Assembly: GCF_004571175.1 (NCBI RefSeq)
Contig: NZ_CP038273.1
Coordinates: forward strand, 2,294,001-2,358,000
Length of the DNA stretch: 64,000 nucleotides
Direction of reading: 5' to 3'
Source: Legionella israelensis
GTDB lineage: Bacteria; Pseudomonadota; Gammaproteobacteria; Legionellales; Legionellaceae
The notes below the pieces were generated by a model. The model was not told where the DNA came from. It was given only the letters and a program-made list of their open reading frames with translations, and made no database searches. Made by a program: the position numbers and the translations under genes. This document shows positions 17,095 to 26,561 of the stretch, one piece after another (the stretch's first letter is position 1; every line of letters begins with the position of its first letter).

Positions 17095-17550
17095 TCAGGA
17101 TTTTATATCAACACCCACGCCGTATTCATAAACAAGTTGACCTCCCATGATGCTCGTAAGAAAAATCAGAAAAGTGGTCAGAAAGGACATGTAAATTCCC
17201 GCCGGGAAGATATTTACTGCAGGATCTGGCATACGCAACAGCCAGTTGAACGTTGCCAGCGAGAGCATGGTTATCGCAAAAATAGCATGGCACCATCCGC
17301 TAATCAGCCGACGGATACGAGCGACAGTGATCAGGTCAATCAAACCAATCAGTCCAGAGAGAGCCCCACCCAATGTGCCAACAACTGCCAACCAGAAACC
17401 GGCTCTGGCCCAGAAAAAATCTTTTGTGTAAATGTAGACACAGTCGGTGGCCATCAGACCAAGCAATGCCGCAACAGGAAAATGGATCAGCATCGGATGT
17501 ATAGGATGTCCGGCAATAGACATTCGACTGATAATAGGTTCTTGAGACAT
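17095..17550 (-). CDS. DUF2231 membrane protein
   Basis: A 151-aa membrane protein of the DUF2231 family. The signature AGHPIHPMLIHFPVAAL is at the N-terminus, followed by four membrane helices; GLIDLITVARIRR lies in the loop after helix 2. It is transcribed opposite to the oxidase genes: its start is 21 bases from the coxB start, and its end is 14 bases from the end of the CopD-like gene. DUF2231 genes are often found beside oxidase and copper genes, function unknown. The His residues in the first motif might bind heme or metal. Confidence 0.8.
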   Translation of the reverse strand: MSQEPIISRMSIAGHPIHPMLIHFPVAALLGLMATDCVYIYTKDFFWARAGFWLAVVGTLGGALSGLIGLIDLITVARIRRLISGWCHAIFAITMLSLATFNWLLRMPDPAVNIFPAGIYMSFLTTFLIFLTSIMGGQLVYEYGVGVDIKS

Positions 17551-17571
17551 GCAGATTCCGTCAGTCAGTTA

Positions 17572-18345
17572 ATGAAAAAAAAAGGCTTAATTAAAAGATT
17601 ACCAATAGTTTTATCAATATTCATCCTTTTTTTCCTTGGTGGTTGCAAAGGACCCCAGTCCATGTTGGATCCTGCCGGGCCAGCAGCGTTGCTGGTTTCA
17701 AAATTATGGTGGGGGATGTTTATTTTTTTTAGTTTGGTGTTTATTGTCGTTTGTATCTTATGGTTTTATGCTATGCGATCTCGTGATAAAGAAGCAAATA
17801 AAAACGAGGTTGAACGATTAAGTCGATACTTTATTATAGGTGGAGGTATTTTGCTGCCGACCATCAGTATTTCGCTAGTGCTTCTTTTCGGTGTTCCTAT
17901 AGGACACAGCATGTTGCCTTTGCCGGGAAATCAAAAAATCCTGCGAATTAATGTGACAGGGCATCAGTGGTTTTGGGAAGTTCATTATCCTGATGCAGGA
18001 ATAACCTTGATCAACGAATTACATTTGCCACTTAACCAACCTATTGATATCTATGCCACGAGCCATGATGTTATCCATTCTTTTTGGGTACCGCGCTTGA
18101 ATGGCAAGATTGATATGATCCCGGGGCATACCAATATTTTGCGAATTCAAGCAACTAAACCTGGACATTTTCGCGGACAGTGTGCTGAGTTTTGCGGTCT
18201 ATGGCATGCGCGTATGCTGCTCGATGTAGAAGTTCATTCTCATGATGAGTTTAATGCCTGGTTGAAGCGTCAGCAGGCATCTATTGTTTTATCTGACCGT
18301 CAGAACCTTGATCAGCAATTATTGAGACGAATGCATAATGAGTAA
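17572..18345 (+). CDS. coxB: Cytochrome c oxidase subunit II
   Basis: Subunit II of an aa3/caa3-type heme-copper oxidase (257 aa). The N-terminus is a lipoprotein signal ending LFFLGGC, so the protein is probably lipid-anchored; two helices follow. The periplasmic domain has GHQWFWEVHYPD, His169 in IHSFWVP, and the binuclear CuA site C204-x-E206-x-C208 with His212 and Met215 in CAEFCGLWHARM. All CuA ligands are present. No cytochrome c domain is fused. The ATG at 17572 has only a weak ribosome site. The stop overlaps the next gene by 8 bases. Confidence 0.93.
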   Translation: MKKKGLIKRLPIVLSIFILFFLGGCKGPQSMLDPAGPAALLVSKLWWGMFIFFSLVFIVVCILWFYAMRSRDKEANKNEVERLSRYFIIGGGILLPTISISLVLLFGVPIGHSMLPLPGNQKILRINVTGHQWFWEVHYPDAGITLINELHLPLNQPIDIYATSHDVIHSFWVPRLNGKIDMIPGHTNILRIQATKPGHFRGQCAEFCGLWHARMLLDVEVHSHDEFNAWLKRQQASIVLSDRQNLDQQLLRRMHNE

Positions 18346-20851
18346 GATAAGTAAAGTAGATCAACTGCATAAACATGATGAATTCAACAAAGTCTGGGGT
18401 AACCCAAGAGGGTGGCGGGCATTAACCATTGTTAATCATACGACCATTGGCATCCGTTTTATCATTACTGCGGCCGTCTTCTTTTTAATTGGTGGTGTCT
18501 TAGCGATGGTCATGCGCACACAGCTCGCTCTTCCTGAACAGAGTATCATTTCTTCCGAACTTTATAATCAACTGTTCACTATGCATGGAACAATAATGAT
18601 GTTTCTTTTTGCTGTTCCAATGATGGAAGGATTGGCTATTTATCTTGTCCCGAAAATGATTGGTTCTAGAGATCTGGTGTTTCCCCGTGTAAGTGTTTTG
18701 GGATACTTTTGTTTTTTATTTGGTGGCTTGCTTTTAGTAAGTAGTCTTATTCTCGAGATTGCTCCTAATACTGGCTGGTTTATGTATACGCCTTTAACAA
18801 GTGCGGTGTATTCTCCTGGAAAAAACGCTGATTTTTGGTTGCTGGGCGTCACGTTTGTGGAAATTTCTGCCATTGTGACTGGTATTGAGCTCGTGGTTTC
18901 CATTATACGTACACGGACTTCCAAAATGACATTAGACAAAATGCCTCTTTATTGCTGGTATGTTTTGGTCATGGCCATCATGATCATTTTTGGTTTTCCT
19001 CCCTTAATTCTTGGCAGTATTCTGCTTGAACTTGAGAGGGCATTAAATATTCCTTTTTTTGATATTAGCCGCGGCGGGGATCCTATTCTTTGGCAACATT
19101 TATTCTGGTTGTTTGGTCATCCAGATGTTTATATTATTTTTTTGCCCGCTGCCGGGATCGTTTCAACCATACTTCCTGTTTTTGCTCGTCGCGCAATGGT
19201 AGGTTATCGATGGATTGTTCTTGCTGTAATAACCACTGGCTTTATCAGTTTTGGTGTATGGGTGCACCATATGTTCACAGTAGGAATTCCAAAATTGGCC
19301 CAGGCATTTTTTTCAGTTGCGAGCATGTTGGTAGCCATTCCTACGGGAATTCAATTGTTTGCCTGGTTGACAACGCTTTTCGCCGGACGTCCGGTTTTTC
19401 GTGTCCCTATGCTTTGGATCACTGGATTTTTAATCATCTTTGTCGCTGGCGGATTAACCGGTGTTATGTTGGCGCTAGTGCCTTTCGATTGGCAGGTGCA
19501 TGACACGCACTTTGTCGTTGCTCATCTTCATTATGTCATGATAGGGAGCATGTTTTTTCCTTTAATTGCAGGGCTTTATTATTGGATGCCACATTTTTCT
19601 GGTCGCATGCCCTCAGAGTCACTTGCGAAATGGGCTTTTTGGTTAACGTTCATTGGTTTTAATGTGACCTTTTTAATTATGCATTGGACAGGGTTGCTTG
19701 GTATGCCGCGACGAATTTACACCTATGATGCAAATTTGGGCTGGGACTGGCCAAACTTCATTTCATCGGTAGGATCTTTTGTGATGGCAGCTGGTATTGC
19801 AATGATTTTAATTGATTTGTTTATTCATTTTCGTTATGGGAGACCTTGCGGCAGAAATCCATGGAATGCCGATACTCTTGAGTGGGCTACAGGCACACCT
19901 CCCAATCCATATAATTTTATCAGTTTGCCAGATTGTCCTACCCGCCATCCACTCTGGGAGAACCCAGATCTTCAACAAACCATTGCTGAAGGCAAACACG
20001 CTCTGGCTGTAGCCAGCCACGGGCGTCGTGAAACCTGGGGAACCGATCCGGTTACTGGGCGTGTTCGTGAGATCATTCATCTTCCAGGGAATACTTGGTT
20101 GCCATTTTTGGCTTCCGGTTTTTTGGCAGTCATTTTTATTTCCCTGCTTTTGCGATATTATTTATTTACATGTTTTGCTTTTATAATTTTCCTTGGGATT
20201 GTATTGCGTTGGTCATGGGAAAATGGCGCTCATCCTAAAGCTGCGCCAGATGCAAAAAAAGCACCTGGTGACCCACCTTTACATTCCCGTACTTTTGATG
20301 GACCTGGACTTTGGGGTATGGGTATTAGTTTGCTTGCTGACGCTGCCTTGTTTATGTCCTTATTGTTCGGATGGTTTTATTTATGGACGGCGGCTCCTCA
20401 CTGGAAAATACCCAATAATGTGAACCTTTCCAATGTTTTATTACTTGGGAATGGTTTTTTACTGACCCTATCTGCCTTCTGGTTTAACCGAGTTATCAAG
20501 AAAGTACGAAAGCGTGAAATTAAATTTCTGCAGGTAAACCTCTGGAGCATCAGTTTTCTAGCCCTTATTCAATCTGCCATGTTGTTATGGGTATTGGTAA
20601 ATTCTGGTTTAAAACCCACAGCATTAGCCCATGATGGAGTTATCCTGGTCATGCTTTTATATCAAATTATTCACACTGTTTTGGCTATGATTATGACAGT
20701 AATGTTAGCCCTGCGTGTCGCTTATGGTTATATAGGTAAAAAAGCGCCTTATGAGCCTATTGTGGTTGAGCAATGGTGGTTTTACACATTGGCTATCTTC
20801 TGGGTTATATATGTCGCTGTTATCTTATTTCCCATGTCCTGGGGGGCATAA
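18338..20851 (+). CDS. Cytochrome c oxidase subunit I+III fusion
   Basis: An 837-aa fusion of oxidase subunits I and III. The subunit I part has HPDVY with CuB ligand His261 cross-linked to Tyr265, the CuB pair His310-His311, and His396/His398 in AHLHYVM as heme a3 and heme a ligands, so it is a complete catalytic subunit. From about residue 570 the chain continues into a subunit III region with LLADAALFMSLLFGWFYLW. Fused I+III enzymes are known from caa3 and CoxN-type oxidases. The ATG at 18338 overlaps the coxB stop. It reduces O2 to water and pumps protons across the inner membrane. Confidence 0.93.
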   Translation: MSKISKVDQLHKHDEFNKVWGNPRGWRALTIVNHTTIGIRFIITAAVFFLIGGVLAMVMRTQLALPEQSIISSELYNQLFTMHGTIMMFLFAVPMMEGLAIYLVPKMIGSRDLVFPRVSVLGYFCFLFGGLLLVSSLILEIAPNTGWFMYTPLTSAVYSPGKNADFWLLGVTFVEISAIVTGIELVVSIIRTRTSKMTLDKMPLYCWYVLVMAIMIIFGFPPLILGSILLELERALNIPFFDISRGGDPILWQHLFWLFGHPDVYIIFLPAAGIVSTILPVFARRAMVGYRWIVLAVITTGFISFGVWVHHMFTVGIPKLAQAFFSVASMLVAIPTGIQLFAWLTTLFAGRPVFRVPMLWITGFLIIFVAGGLTGVMLALVPFDWQVHDTHFVVAHLHYVMIGSMFFPLIAGLYYWMPHFSGRMPSESLAKWAFWLTFIGFNVTFLIMHWTGLLGMPRRIYTYDANLGWDWPNFISSVGSFVMAAGIAMILIDLFIHFRYGRPCGRNPWNADTLEWATGTPPNPYNFISLPDCPTRHPLWENPDLQQTIAEGKHALAVASHGRRETWGTDPVTGRVREIIHLPGNTWLPFLASGFLAVIFISLLLRYYLFTCFAFIIFLGIVLRWSWENGAHPKAAPDAKKAPGDPPLHSRTFDGPGLWGMGISLLADAALFMSLLFGWFYLWTAAPHWKIPNNVNLSNVLLLGNGFLLTLSAFWFNRVIKKVRKREIKFLQVNLWSISFLALIQSAMLLWVLVNSGLKPTALAHDGVILVMLLYQIIHTVLAMIMTVMLALRVAYGYIGKKAPYEPIVVEQWWFYTLAIFWVIYVAVILFPMSWGA

Positions 20852-21195
20852 TGTCTTTTTCACCTCATCCCCTCCATTTGGTCTTGGGTTTGACCATCTG
20901 GAGTGTGTGGTTTGTACTTATATACAGTGTTTTATCGATTTATTGTGCGATTTATCCAAATATGTATGACAATTCATTTTATTGGATAAAAACTATTCTT
21001 TTATGCCTTACATTGTTGATATTTTTTATACTAATATATTTGACTTATTGCTGCTGGAAGAGCTATCAATGTTCTCGTTCAAAATCCAGCATTACCCGTT
21101 TTATGATATGGCTTAGCCTGGGAGGCTATCTGGTAGCCATGTTCGCAATGTTTAGTATTGGAATGATGATTTTGTTTTTCCCGCCTTGCTTATAA
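20851..21195 (+). CDS. Small membrane protein of the oxidase operon
   Basis: A 114-aa membrane protein with three or four hydrophobic helices. The ATG at 20851 shares its first base with the stop of the oxidase fusion gene (TAATG), so it is surely cotranslated; a longer frame from 20773 overlaps that gene and is rejected. Family membership is not recognisable. Its place between the oxidase and CtaG genes suggests an accessory subunit (subunit IV-like or CoxP-like) or an assembly helper. It contains CCWKSYQC and a terminal FFPPCL, so four Cys residues could be relevant for copper, which is speculation. Confidence 0.6.
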   Translation: MSFSPHPLHLVLGLTIWSVWFVLIYSVLSIYCAIYPNMYDNSFYWIKTILLCLTLLIFFILIYLTYCCWKSYQCSRSKSSITRFMIWLSLGGYLVAMFAMFSIGMMILFFPPCL

Positions 21196-21230
21196 CATTG
21201 GCGAATGGAAAACAAAAAAGGAATAACGGC

Positions 21231-22031
21231 ATGAAAAAGCAAAATCTCATATTATGCACATTATCTTTGATGGTGATTTTTCCTTCTTTAAGCTTCGCAC
21301 ATGATCCGTTTGCCTCTGGTAAATCCTCGCAATTACCCATTGTTTTGAGTGCGATATTGTTATTGTGTATATGGATATTTTATACAATTGGGGCTTGGAA
21401 AAATTGGCCGGGTTTAAAAAAGTGGAGCATATTTCAGTTGGCAACGCTAATTATTATAGGGACTATTTTTGGTCCTCTGGATGAATGGGCTGAAACGAAC
21501 ACAGCGGCTCACATGACACAGCATATGTTAATGATGGTGGTTATTGCGCCGTTGTGGGTTCTGGCGCAACCCTTGCCTCAATTATCGATAGCCAGCAATC
21601 GAGTAGCAGTGCTATTTTTCCTTCCTTTCTTTCGCATCCTTCATTATCCAATGTTGGCGGCAGCTTTGCATGCCGTCATGATCTGGTTCTGGCATGCACC
21701 AAAGCCGTATCTTCTTGCGCTGAACAATTCTTGGTGGCATGTGGTTGAACACGCTTGTTTTATAGTCACTGCTGGCTTATTTTGGTGGGCAGTGCTTCGT
21801 AGCACAAAATATACAACCGTTAAAGCTTTTCTTGCTTTGCTCTTCACTTTAATGCATACCGGTTTTCTTGGTGCTTTATTGACCTTTGCGCATATTTCCT
21901 TATATGGTCATCATCGCTCGCTTCAAAGCCAGCAACTTGCAGGTTTAATCATGTGGGTTGCTGGTGGTATACCCTATCTGTTGGCTGTATTCTGGTGTAG
22001 TCAGCGCTGGTTTCGCCATATTAACAGCTAA
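21231..22031 (+). CDS. ctaG: Cytochrome c oxidase assembly factor CtaG (caa3 type)
   Basis: CtaG of the caa3_CtaG family (266 aa), a multi-helix membrane protein needed to build heme-copper oxidases, probably by copper delivery. The ATG at 21231 has AAGGA upstream and starts a signal-like helix ending LSFAHDPF. The histidine-rich helices AAHMTQHMLMMVVIAPLW and IWFWHAPKPYLLAL and the WHVVEHACFIVTAGLFWW segment are typical. It follows the small oxidase protein after 35 bases. It is unrelated in sequence to the Cox11/CtaG of alphaproteobacteria. Confidence 0.9.
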   Translation: MKKQNLILCTLSLMVIFPSLSFAHDPFASGKSSQLPIVLSAILLLCIWIFYTIGAWKNWPGLKKWSIFQLATLIIIGTIFGPLDEWAETNTAAHMTQHMLMMVVIAPLWVLAQPLPQLSIASNRVAVLFFLPFFRILHYPMLAAALHAVMIWFWHAPKPYLLALNNSWWHVVEHACFIVTAGLFWWAVLRSTKYTTVKAFLALLFTLMHTGFLGALLTFAHISLYGHHRSLQSQQLAGLIMWVAGGIPYLLAVFWCSQRWFRHINS

Positions 22032-22063
22032 GATCTCAAAGAATAAAAAAGATGGGGCAATAA

Positions 22064-23011
22064 ATGAGCACAGTTGGTGAATGGTGGATGTGGCTGCTTT
22101 TTCTAGTCATTGTCACGCTTATTTTAGGTCTGGATATTTTTGCCTTAGGGGGCAGGAAAGCTCATCGTGTATCTACCAGGGAGGCGCTTTTCTGGAGCAG
22201 TGTTTGGGTGGCCACCGCTTTGCTGTTTAATATACTGTTATGGTGGTATTTAATGCAAACATCCACAACTGCCATAGCCAATAAAAAGGCACTGGAATTT
22301 TTCACAGGCTATCTTGTGGAAAAATCTCTGTCTACCGATAATATTTTCGTTTTTTTGATGATCTTTAATTATTTTGCTATTCCAGCCAAATACCAGCGGC
22401 GGGTCTTATTATATGGGGTATTAGGCGCAATTTTCATGCGCTTAATCATTATTTTGATGGGCATCTGGTTAATTCATAAATTTGAGTGGATACTTTATCT
22501 ATTTGGTGCTTTTCTGTTGATAACAGGTCTTAGGATGTTGATTCTTTCCGAAAAAAAACCTGATTTGGAGCAAAACCTTATTTTGCGTTGGATGCGTCAT
22601 CATTTTCGTATTACCGATAAACTTCATAAAGAGCGTTTTTTTATACGTGATAAAGGTTTGTTTTATTTTACACCGCTTTTTCTTGTGCTTGTATCAATAG
22701 AGATAAGTGACTTGATTTTTGCTGTTGACAGTATTCCTGCTATTTTTGCCATCACTCATGATCCATTTATTGTTTTTACCTCCAATATTTTTGCCATATT
22801 AGGATTGAGAGCATTGTATTTTTTACTTGCCAATCTGGTGGACAGATTCCAAATGCTTAAATACGGTATTGCCGTTTTATTAGCTTTTATTGGTTTTAAA
22901 ATGTTGCTCGCTTATTGGATTGAAATTCCGATTTTAATCATTTTGACAATAATACTTACCATTATAATGGTCAGTATCTTTTTAAGTTTAATAAATCCCA
23001 AGCAGCGTTAG
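22064..23011 (+). CDS. TerC/Alx family membrane protein
   Basis: A 315-aa TerC family membrane protein with about nine helices. Family motifs are ILGLDIFALGG near the N-terminus, EKSLSTDNIFVFLMIF and VSIEISDLIFAVDSIPAIFA, with the conserved acidic residues in helices. Alx and TerC relatives export Mn2+ or help load metal onto exported proteins. Unlike E. coli alx, I do not see a long structured leader: only 32 bases separate it from ctaG, so it is probably the last gene of the oxidase operon. The hairpin at 23062 ends the unit. Confidence 0.88.
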   Translation: MSTVGEWWMWLLFLVIVTLILGLDIFALGGRKAHRVSTREALFWSSVWVATALLFNILLWWYLMQTSTTAIANKKALEFFTGYLVEKSLSTDNIFVFLMIFNYFAIPAKYQRRVLLYGVLGAIFMRLIIILMGIWLIHKFEWILYLFGAFLLITGLRMLILSEKKPDLEQNLILRWMRHHFRITDKLHKERFFIRDKGLFYFTPLFLVLVSIEISDLIFAVDSIPAIFAITHDPFIVFTSNIFAILGLRALYFLLANLVDRFQMLKYGIAVLLAFIGFKMLLAYWIEIPILIILTIILTIIMVSIFLSLINPKQR

Positions 23012-23061
23012 GTTTATGAGATGTTAAGTACCAGTATATTGAACAGTGATGGAATTTTTTT

Positions 23062-23082
23062 AAAACTCCGAACTGGGGTTTT
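23062..23082 (+). terminator. Hairpin after terC
   Basis: AAAACTCC / GGGGTTTT with a 5-base loop (one G-T pair). The four T at the end of the stem may act as the short T tract. It lies 50 bases after the terC stop. Confidence 0.55.
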
Positions 23083-23085
23083 GAA

Positions 23086-23111
23086 TGCGTTGAGACATGG
23101 GCCTCAACGCA
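23086..23111 (-). terminator. Hairpin between convergent genes
   Basis: The 9-bp stem TGCGTTGAG / CTCAACGCA with an 8-base loop lies 8 bases beyond the end of the leftward secreted-protein gene. There is no T tract directly after it, so intrinsic termination is uncertain. Confidence 0.45.
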
Positions 23112-23118
23112 CCAGACA

Positions 23119-23592
23119 TTACCGACCAAAACCACCTGGATTCCAGTGAATGCCGTCAAAAAACAAACTTAAATCTTTTACCTTGCCCGTAGGAACTGGA
23201 TTTTTACTGAGAACAATCAACTTATAATTTACCCTGTCTTTACTGTAACTGGGGTTTAGCACCTCGGCGAAGAAATGCTTTGATTGACCTGCGGCATCCT
23301 TTAGGGTAATGGCTACATTGGGTGGAATGTCAGAAAAATTATTTTTGATATCTTTATTTTTCCACAAACCGACAAATTCTTGTAAAGGCATGGTTCCTGT
23401 TTTTCGTGCGGGGCGATCGGCAAAATAATCAATGTTTTTTGATTCATTCTGTAAGGTCAGGCTATAGCTATTGTCCTTATTCTTAATCAAGCTTCCCTGA
23501 TAAGCCGTTTCCAGAAATAGATAACTCCCTGATGAGGCCATAGCTATACTGCTGCTAAGCAATAATGTAATACCTAAAACTGATTTTTTCAT
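23119..23592 (-). CDS. Small secreted protein of unknown function
   Basis: A 157-aa exported protein. MKKSVLGITLLLSSSIAMAS is a classical signal peptide. The mature chain is polar, begins SGSYLFLETAYQGSL and ends in NPGGFGR. The ATG at 23592 has GAGGAG upstream, and the preceding five codons of the longer frame are not needed. I recognise no family. Some features (short beta-rich chain, DLSLFFDGIHWNPGGFGR-like Gly-rich end) suggest a periplasmic or secreted folding unit. The next gene ends 11 bases upstream of this start, so the two may be cotranscribed. Confidence 0.65.
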   Translation of the reverse strand: MKKSVLGITLLLSSSIAMASSGSYLFLETAYQGSLIKNKDNSYSLTLQNESKNIDYFADRPARKTGTMPLQEFVGLWKNKDIKNNFSDIPPNVAITLKDAAGQSKHFFAEVLNPSYSKDRVNYKLIVLSKNPVPTGKVKDLSLFFDGIHWNPGGFGR

Positions 23593-23603
23593 TGTTATTC
23601 TCC

Positions 23604-25070
23604 TCATGAATTATTTACGAGTGATTCTTTTCTTTCTTCATGATCTTCTATTGTTGTATTTGTCGCCTCCTTAGGTTGTCTGACAATACTTTTTGGACTT
23701 TTTTCAGATGATTGTTCCTCGGCTGGGAGAAAAAAGCGGAACTCCTGTGAGGAGGAAATCGACAGCGGATTTCTATCGACTGGATTTTCCTGGGTATTTT
23801 TCAGCGAGTCAACTTTCTCTATGCTTCTTGCCAAGACTATCTCCTCATCATTTTGAGCTTTTGGCTCTCTTTCATGCATTTTTTCTTCTAAATTTTTTGG
23901 TGGTGGTTCCTTTTTTATCTCTTCCTGCAATTCTTTTCCTTCGTCTTTATTGTCTACGTCTTCTTTTTTCCTAATTTCTTCTTTCTTTTCTAAATCGCTT
24001 GACAGGTTTTCCTCTTCTACATCCGGTAAAACCTGAATCTTTGGCTCTTCTTTAAGTTTTTCTTCGTCTTCTTCACTATCTTCGTCTTCTTCGCTATCTT
24101 CACTTTCTGAGCTATATCCTGTTTCTATATCAAAATGAACATTGGACGGCTGATTTTCTGAAGAAGGTTGCAGGTGATTTTTTAGGGAAAAAAGTGTCAG
24201 TGTGATTAAAAATATCATTGACAGTCCCACATTGGTGAAGAAAAAACCATAACTGATTTCATGCTCCTCATTGGTTGCGGCATATATATCATTGGGAAAA
24301 TGGAAAAAAGTGGCTGCCAGAGAAGGATTTTCACAAATGATCTCAATAAGTGCTGAGAGGACTTTACTAATTTTTGGGTGGCTTTCTTTCAATAAAGAAC
24401 TCAGCAAGCCCACAATACCGGTGGCTAAAATAATGCTGCTCGGAACAGGAGATTCAGGATCAATAATCTCTTGCTGTAAAAGCACTCCCAAAACACCGCC
24501 AGGCGCTACCAGTCCACGGAATGTATTTGCGACATGTCTTGTTATGCTGCGTTCGGTTAGTTGATTCTGGGCATTTTTATAGTTCACACTGCGAGTTAGA
24601 ATGGCTGGAAGGACAGCCAGAGCCGGGGCTACCATTCTGGCAAAATCATTGCTGTGGTATTCTATGCCTCCGATATATCCTGCTAAAGTATTTATTGTAC
24701 TCCAGGCAAAGCCAAAGTCGCCTAAAAAACCACTGATTCCTTTTTCGACTGCAAAAGTACCTTTATTTAAAGCTTTAAAAAATTTATTTTCGGGGTTTTT
24801 TTCTGCAAGAGCAGTGACCGCTTCGTGCGTCAGGCTGATACCAGAACCTGTGGTTACAGGTGCAATTAACCAAAGGCCAGGCTTATAATAAATCGCGATT
24901 GGGCCAAAGGTGGATGACCATGAGCCTGCCCCTTTTGGTAAACTGGTGATGAGTTTTACCAGTGTAAGCCCTGCTTTTCCTGAGTTTTGAAAAATGGATT
25001 TTTTCGGTGGTGTAATTAATGGTAATTGTTCATCGGTAACTAATGATGAATCTTCTCGTTTTTCCTGCAT
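23604..25070 (-). CDS. Membrane protein with long acidic tail, possible effector
   Basis: A 488-aa protein of unknown family. Residues 1-300 contain several hydrophobic, Gly-rich segments (GAGSWSSTFGPIAIYY, GISGFLGDFGFAWSTINTLA, GVLGVLLQQEI, MIFLITLTLFSLK). Residues about 310-488 are a low-complexity, very acidic tail with SEDSEEDEDSEEDEEK and many Glu/Lys runs, ending SLVNNS. Long charged tails after membrane segments are common in Legionella effectors, but no translocation signal can be proven by eye. GGAG precedes the ATG. A coiled coil in the tail is possible. Confidence 0.6.
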   Translation of the reverse strand: MQEKREDSSLVTDEQLPLITPPKKSIFQNSGKAGLTLVKLITSLPKGAGSWSSTFGPIAIYYKPGLWLIAPVTTGSGISLTHEAVTALAEKNPENKFFKALNKGTFAVEKGISGFLGDFGFAWSTINTLAGYIGGIEYHSNDFARMVAPALAVLPAILTRSVNYKNAQNQLTERSITRHVANTFRGLVAPGGVLGVLLQQEIIDPESPVPSSIILATGIVGLLSSLLKESHPKISKVLSALIEIICENPSLAATFFHFPNDIYAATNEEHEISYGFFFTNVGLSMIFLITLTLFSLKNHLQPSSENQPSNVHFDIETGYSSESEDSEEDEDSEEDEEKLKEEPKIQVLPDVEEENLSSDLEKKEEIRKKEDVDNKDEGKELQEEIKKEPPPKNLEEKMHEREPKAQNDEEIVLARSIEKVDSLKNTQENPVDRNPLSISSSQEFRFFLPAEEQSSEKSPKSIVRQPKEATNTTIEDHEERKESLVNNS

Positions 25071-25248
25071 ACAAACTCCGCAAATTAAATAGATTTTTCT
25101 AGTTGGTATTTTATCGATAAATTATTAAGTAGAGATTAACCATAAAGTAAAAAATTAATTCTTTTTCTGCTCGTAATTTAAAAAAGCAGCCAAGGGGAAA
25201 AGAACTGAAAGCGGGATTCAATAAGAGTCATCCATGACTCAAATTACG

Positions 25249-26232
25249 TTAAACAAGTGACATGGACGTTTTGGCGTTTGGAAATTCAGTATCCTTGGAT
25301 TTTTTCTGTTTTGTTCGTTCTCGCCAAATCTGAGCAATTATTTTTAATTTCCCATAGGTGAGGTTTGGACGAGGTTGACTGTTAGCCCAGCGCTCTTTTT
25401 CCTCTCTCGACATATTGATCGTTTTAAATCGATCAGTTAATTCTTTAGAATCGAGAGGATGAAGACTCCTTCTTCTCACTGGAATCTCATAGCCTTCTTT
25501 GGAAAAAAGGCTGACGGGGTTATTCCATTGTTCTCGATGATGATCATAAAGATGAATTTGAATGTCTTGAAGAAGTTGACGCTCATGCAATTTCATTAAA
25601 GTCGGCAATTCTGCAAGCCAAAAATTGTTAGAAACAGTGATTCCCGCTGATTCAGACTTTTTTTCTGAACTTATATACACATTTGCAACATTAAAGGCAT
25701 ATGAAGAAAATACGCGCGAGATGCTGCAAGTGAATAAAATAATGAAGTCATCATAAGTTTGCTGCACTTTATAAATCGCACGACATACGTCAAATATAAT
25801 AGAAATAGAAGGTACCTGGCTATCTGATAATTCATGAACGGCTTCAAATGCTTTTTTCTTGGCAACTTCACCAGACCAGAAATTGACAGGCTTCTTAAAT
25901 GATGTTGCTCCTGGAAATCCGTTTTTTTCCAGGTAGTCAAACAAGTCAATGAATTTTTTGGCCATTTCAGTTGGATGCTCTGTACCAATAGACTCACTAT
26001 CTATTTGGGTGAATGAGGGAAGGATATCCTGGCAAAGGTCTATAAATTCATCCAGTTTATTTTCAATAAAATAGCTTATTGCGGAAATGACATTTGATTT
26101 TTCCATGTGTTCAGGATGGCTGATGTAGGTCCAGCGTACATTTTCATCCAGCTTGGCCTGCATTTCTTCTTTCAAAAAAGGTTTTATCTTGGAAATGATT
26201 TTAGCTTTCAAGTTTTCTTTGTGTGCTTTCAT
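25249..26232 (-). CDS. Hypothetical cytosolic protein, possible effector
   Basis: A 327-aa soluble protein without recognised domains. From the ATG at 26232 (AGAGG about 10 bases upstream) it starts MKAHKENLKAKIISKIKPFL; an upstream ATG at 26295 adds 21 residues without its own ribosome site. The chain is mostly helical with charged surfaces. The end is basic (WRERTKQKKSKDTEFPN) with a final SMSLV. It is not paralogous to its neighbour at 23604. A palindrome GAGTCAT/ATGACTC at 25225-25240 lies just after its stop. Function unknown. Confidence 0.55.
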   Translation of the reverse strand: MKAHKENLKAKIISKIKPFLKEEMQAKLDENVRWTYISHPEHMEKSNVISAISYFIENKLDEFIDLCQDILPSFTQIDSESIGTEHPTEMAKKFIDLFDYLEKNGFPGATSFKKPVNFWSGEVAKKKAFEAVHELSDSQVPSISIIFDVCRAIYKVQQTYDDFIILFTCSISRVFSSYAFNVANVYISSEKKSESAGITVSNNFWLAELPTLMKLHERQLLQDIQIHLYDHHREQWNNPVSLFSKEGYEIPVRRRSLHPLDSKELTDRFKTINMSREEKERWANSQPRPNLTYGKLKIIAQIWRERTKQKKSKDTEFPNAKTSMSLV

Positions 26233-26561
26233 AAGAAATGACCTCTGTTTGATTAATAAGTAAGCACACTGAATATATAAATATTTTTTATTCATTTGAA
26301 ACGAATAAAATTAGAACAAACAATCAATTAAATTGATTAATTATGAGGCGTGATAGTTTGAAAATCAGCAGATCGCTAAGCAAAGAAGGGATTTCAAGAA
26401 ATGTATACGTGGAGAGTCCATTGCTCTACTCATTCGTTAGCACATAAAATGCGCCACTTGAATTATTTTTGTTTCGACTAAAAATATCATTTACTGCCGA
26501 ATATGGGATAGAGTAAAGAATCACCAGAAATGGATTTTTCATTCAATTTGAACAGGATTCT
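26233..26561. other. Intergenic region between kup and a hypothetical gene
   Basis: About 330 bases, AT rich, with no supported reading frame. It probably holds the promoter of the leftward hypothetical gene; no clear -35/-10 pair was found. It also holds the 3' end region of kup transcripts, with no obvious hairpin terminator. Confidence 0.4.

Noticed and set aside
16939-17571. Long N-terminal extension of subunit II reading through the DUF2231 region
   Set aside because: The extension is Asn/Arg/Gln rich nonsense antisense to DUF2231; the real signal sequence begins at 17572.
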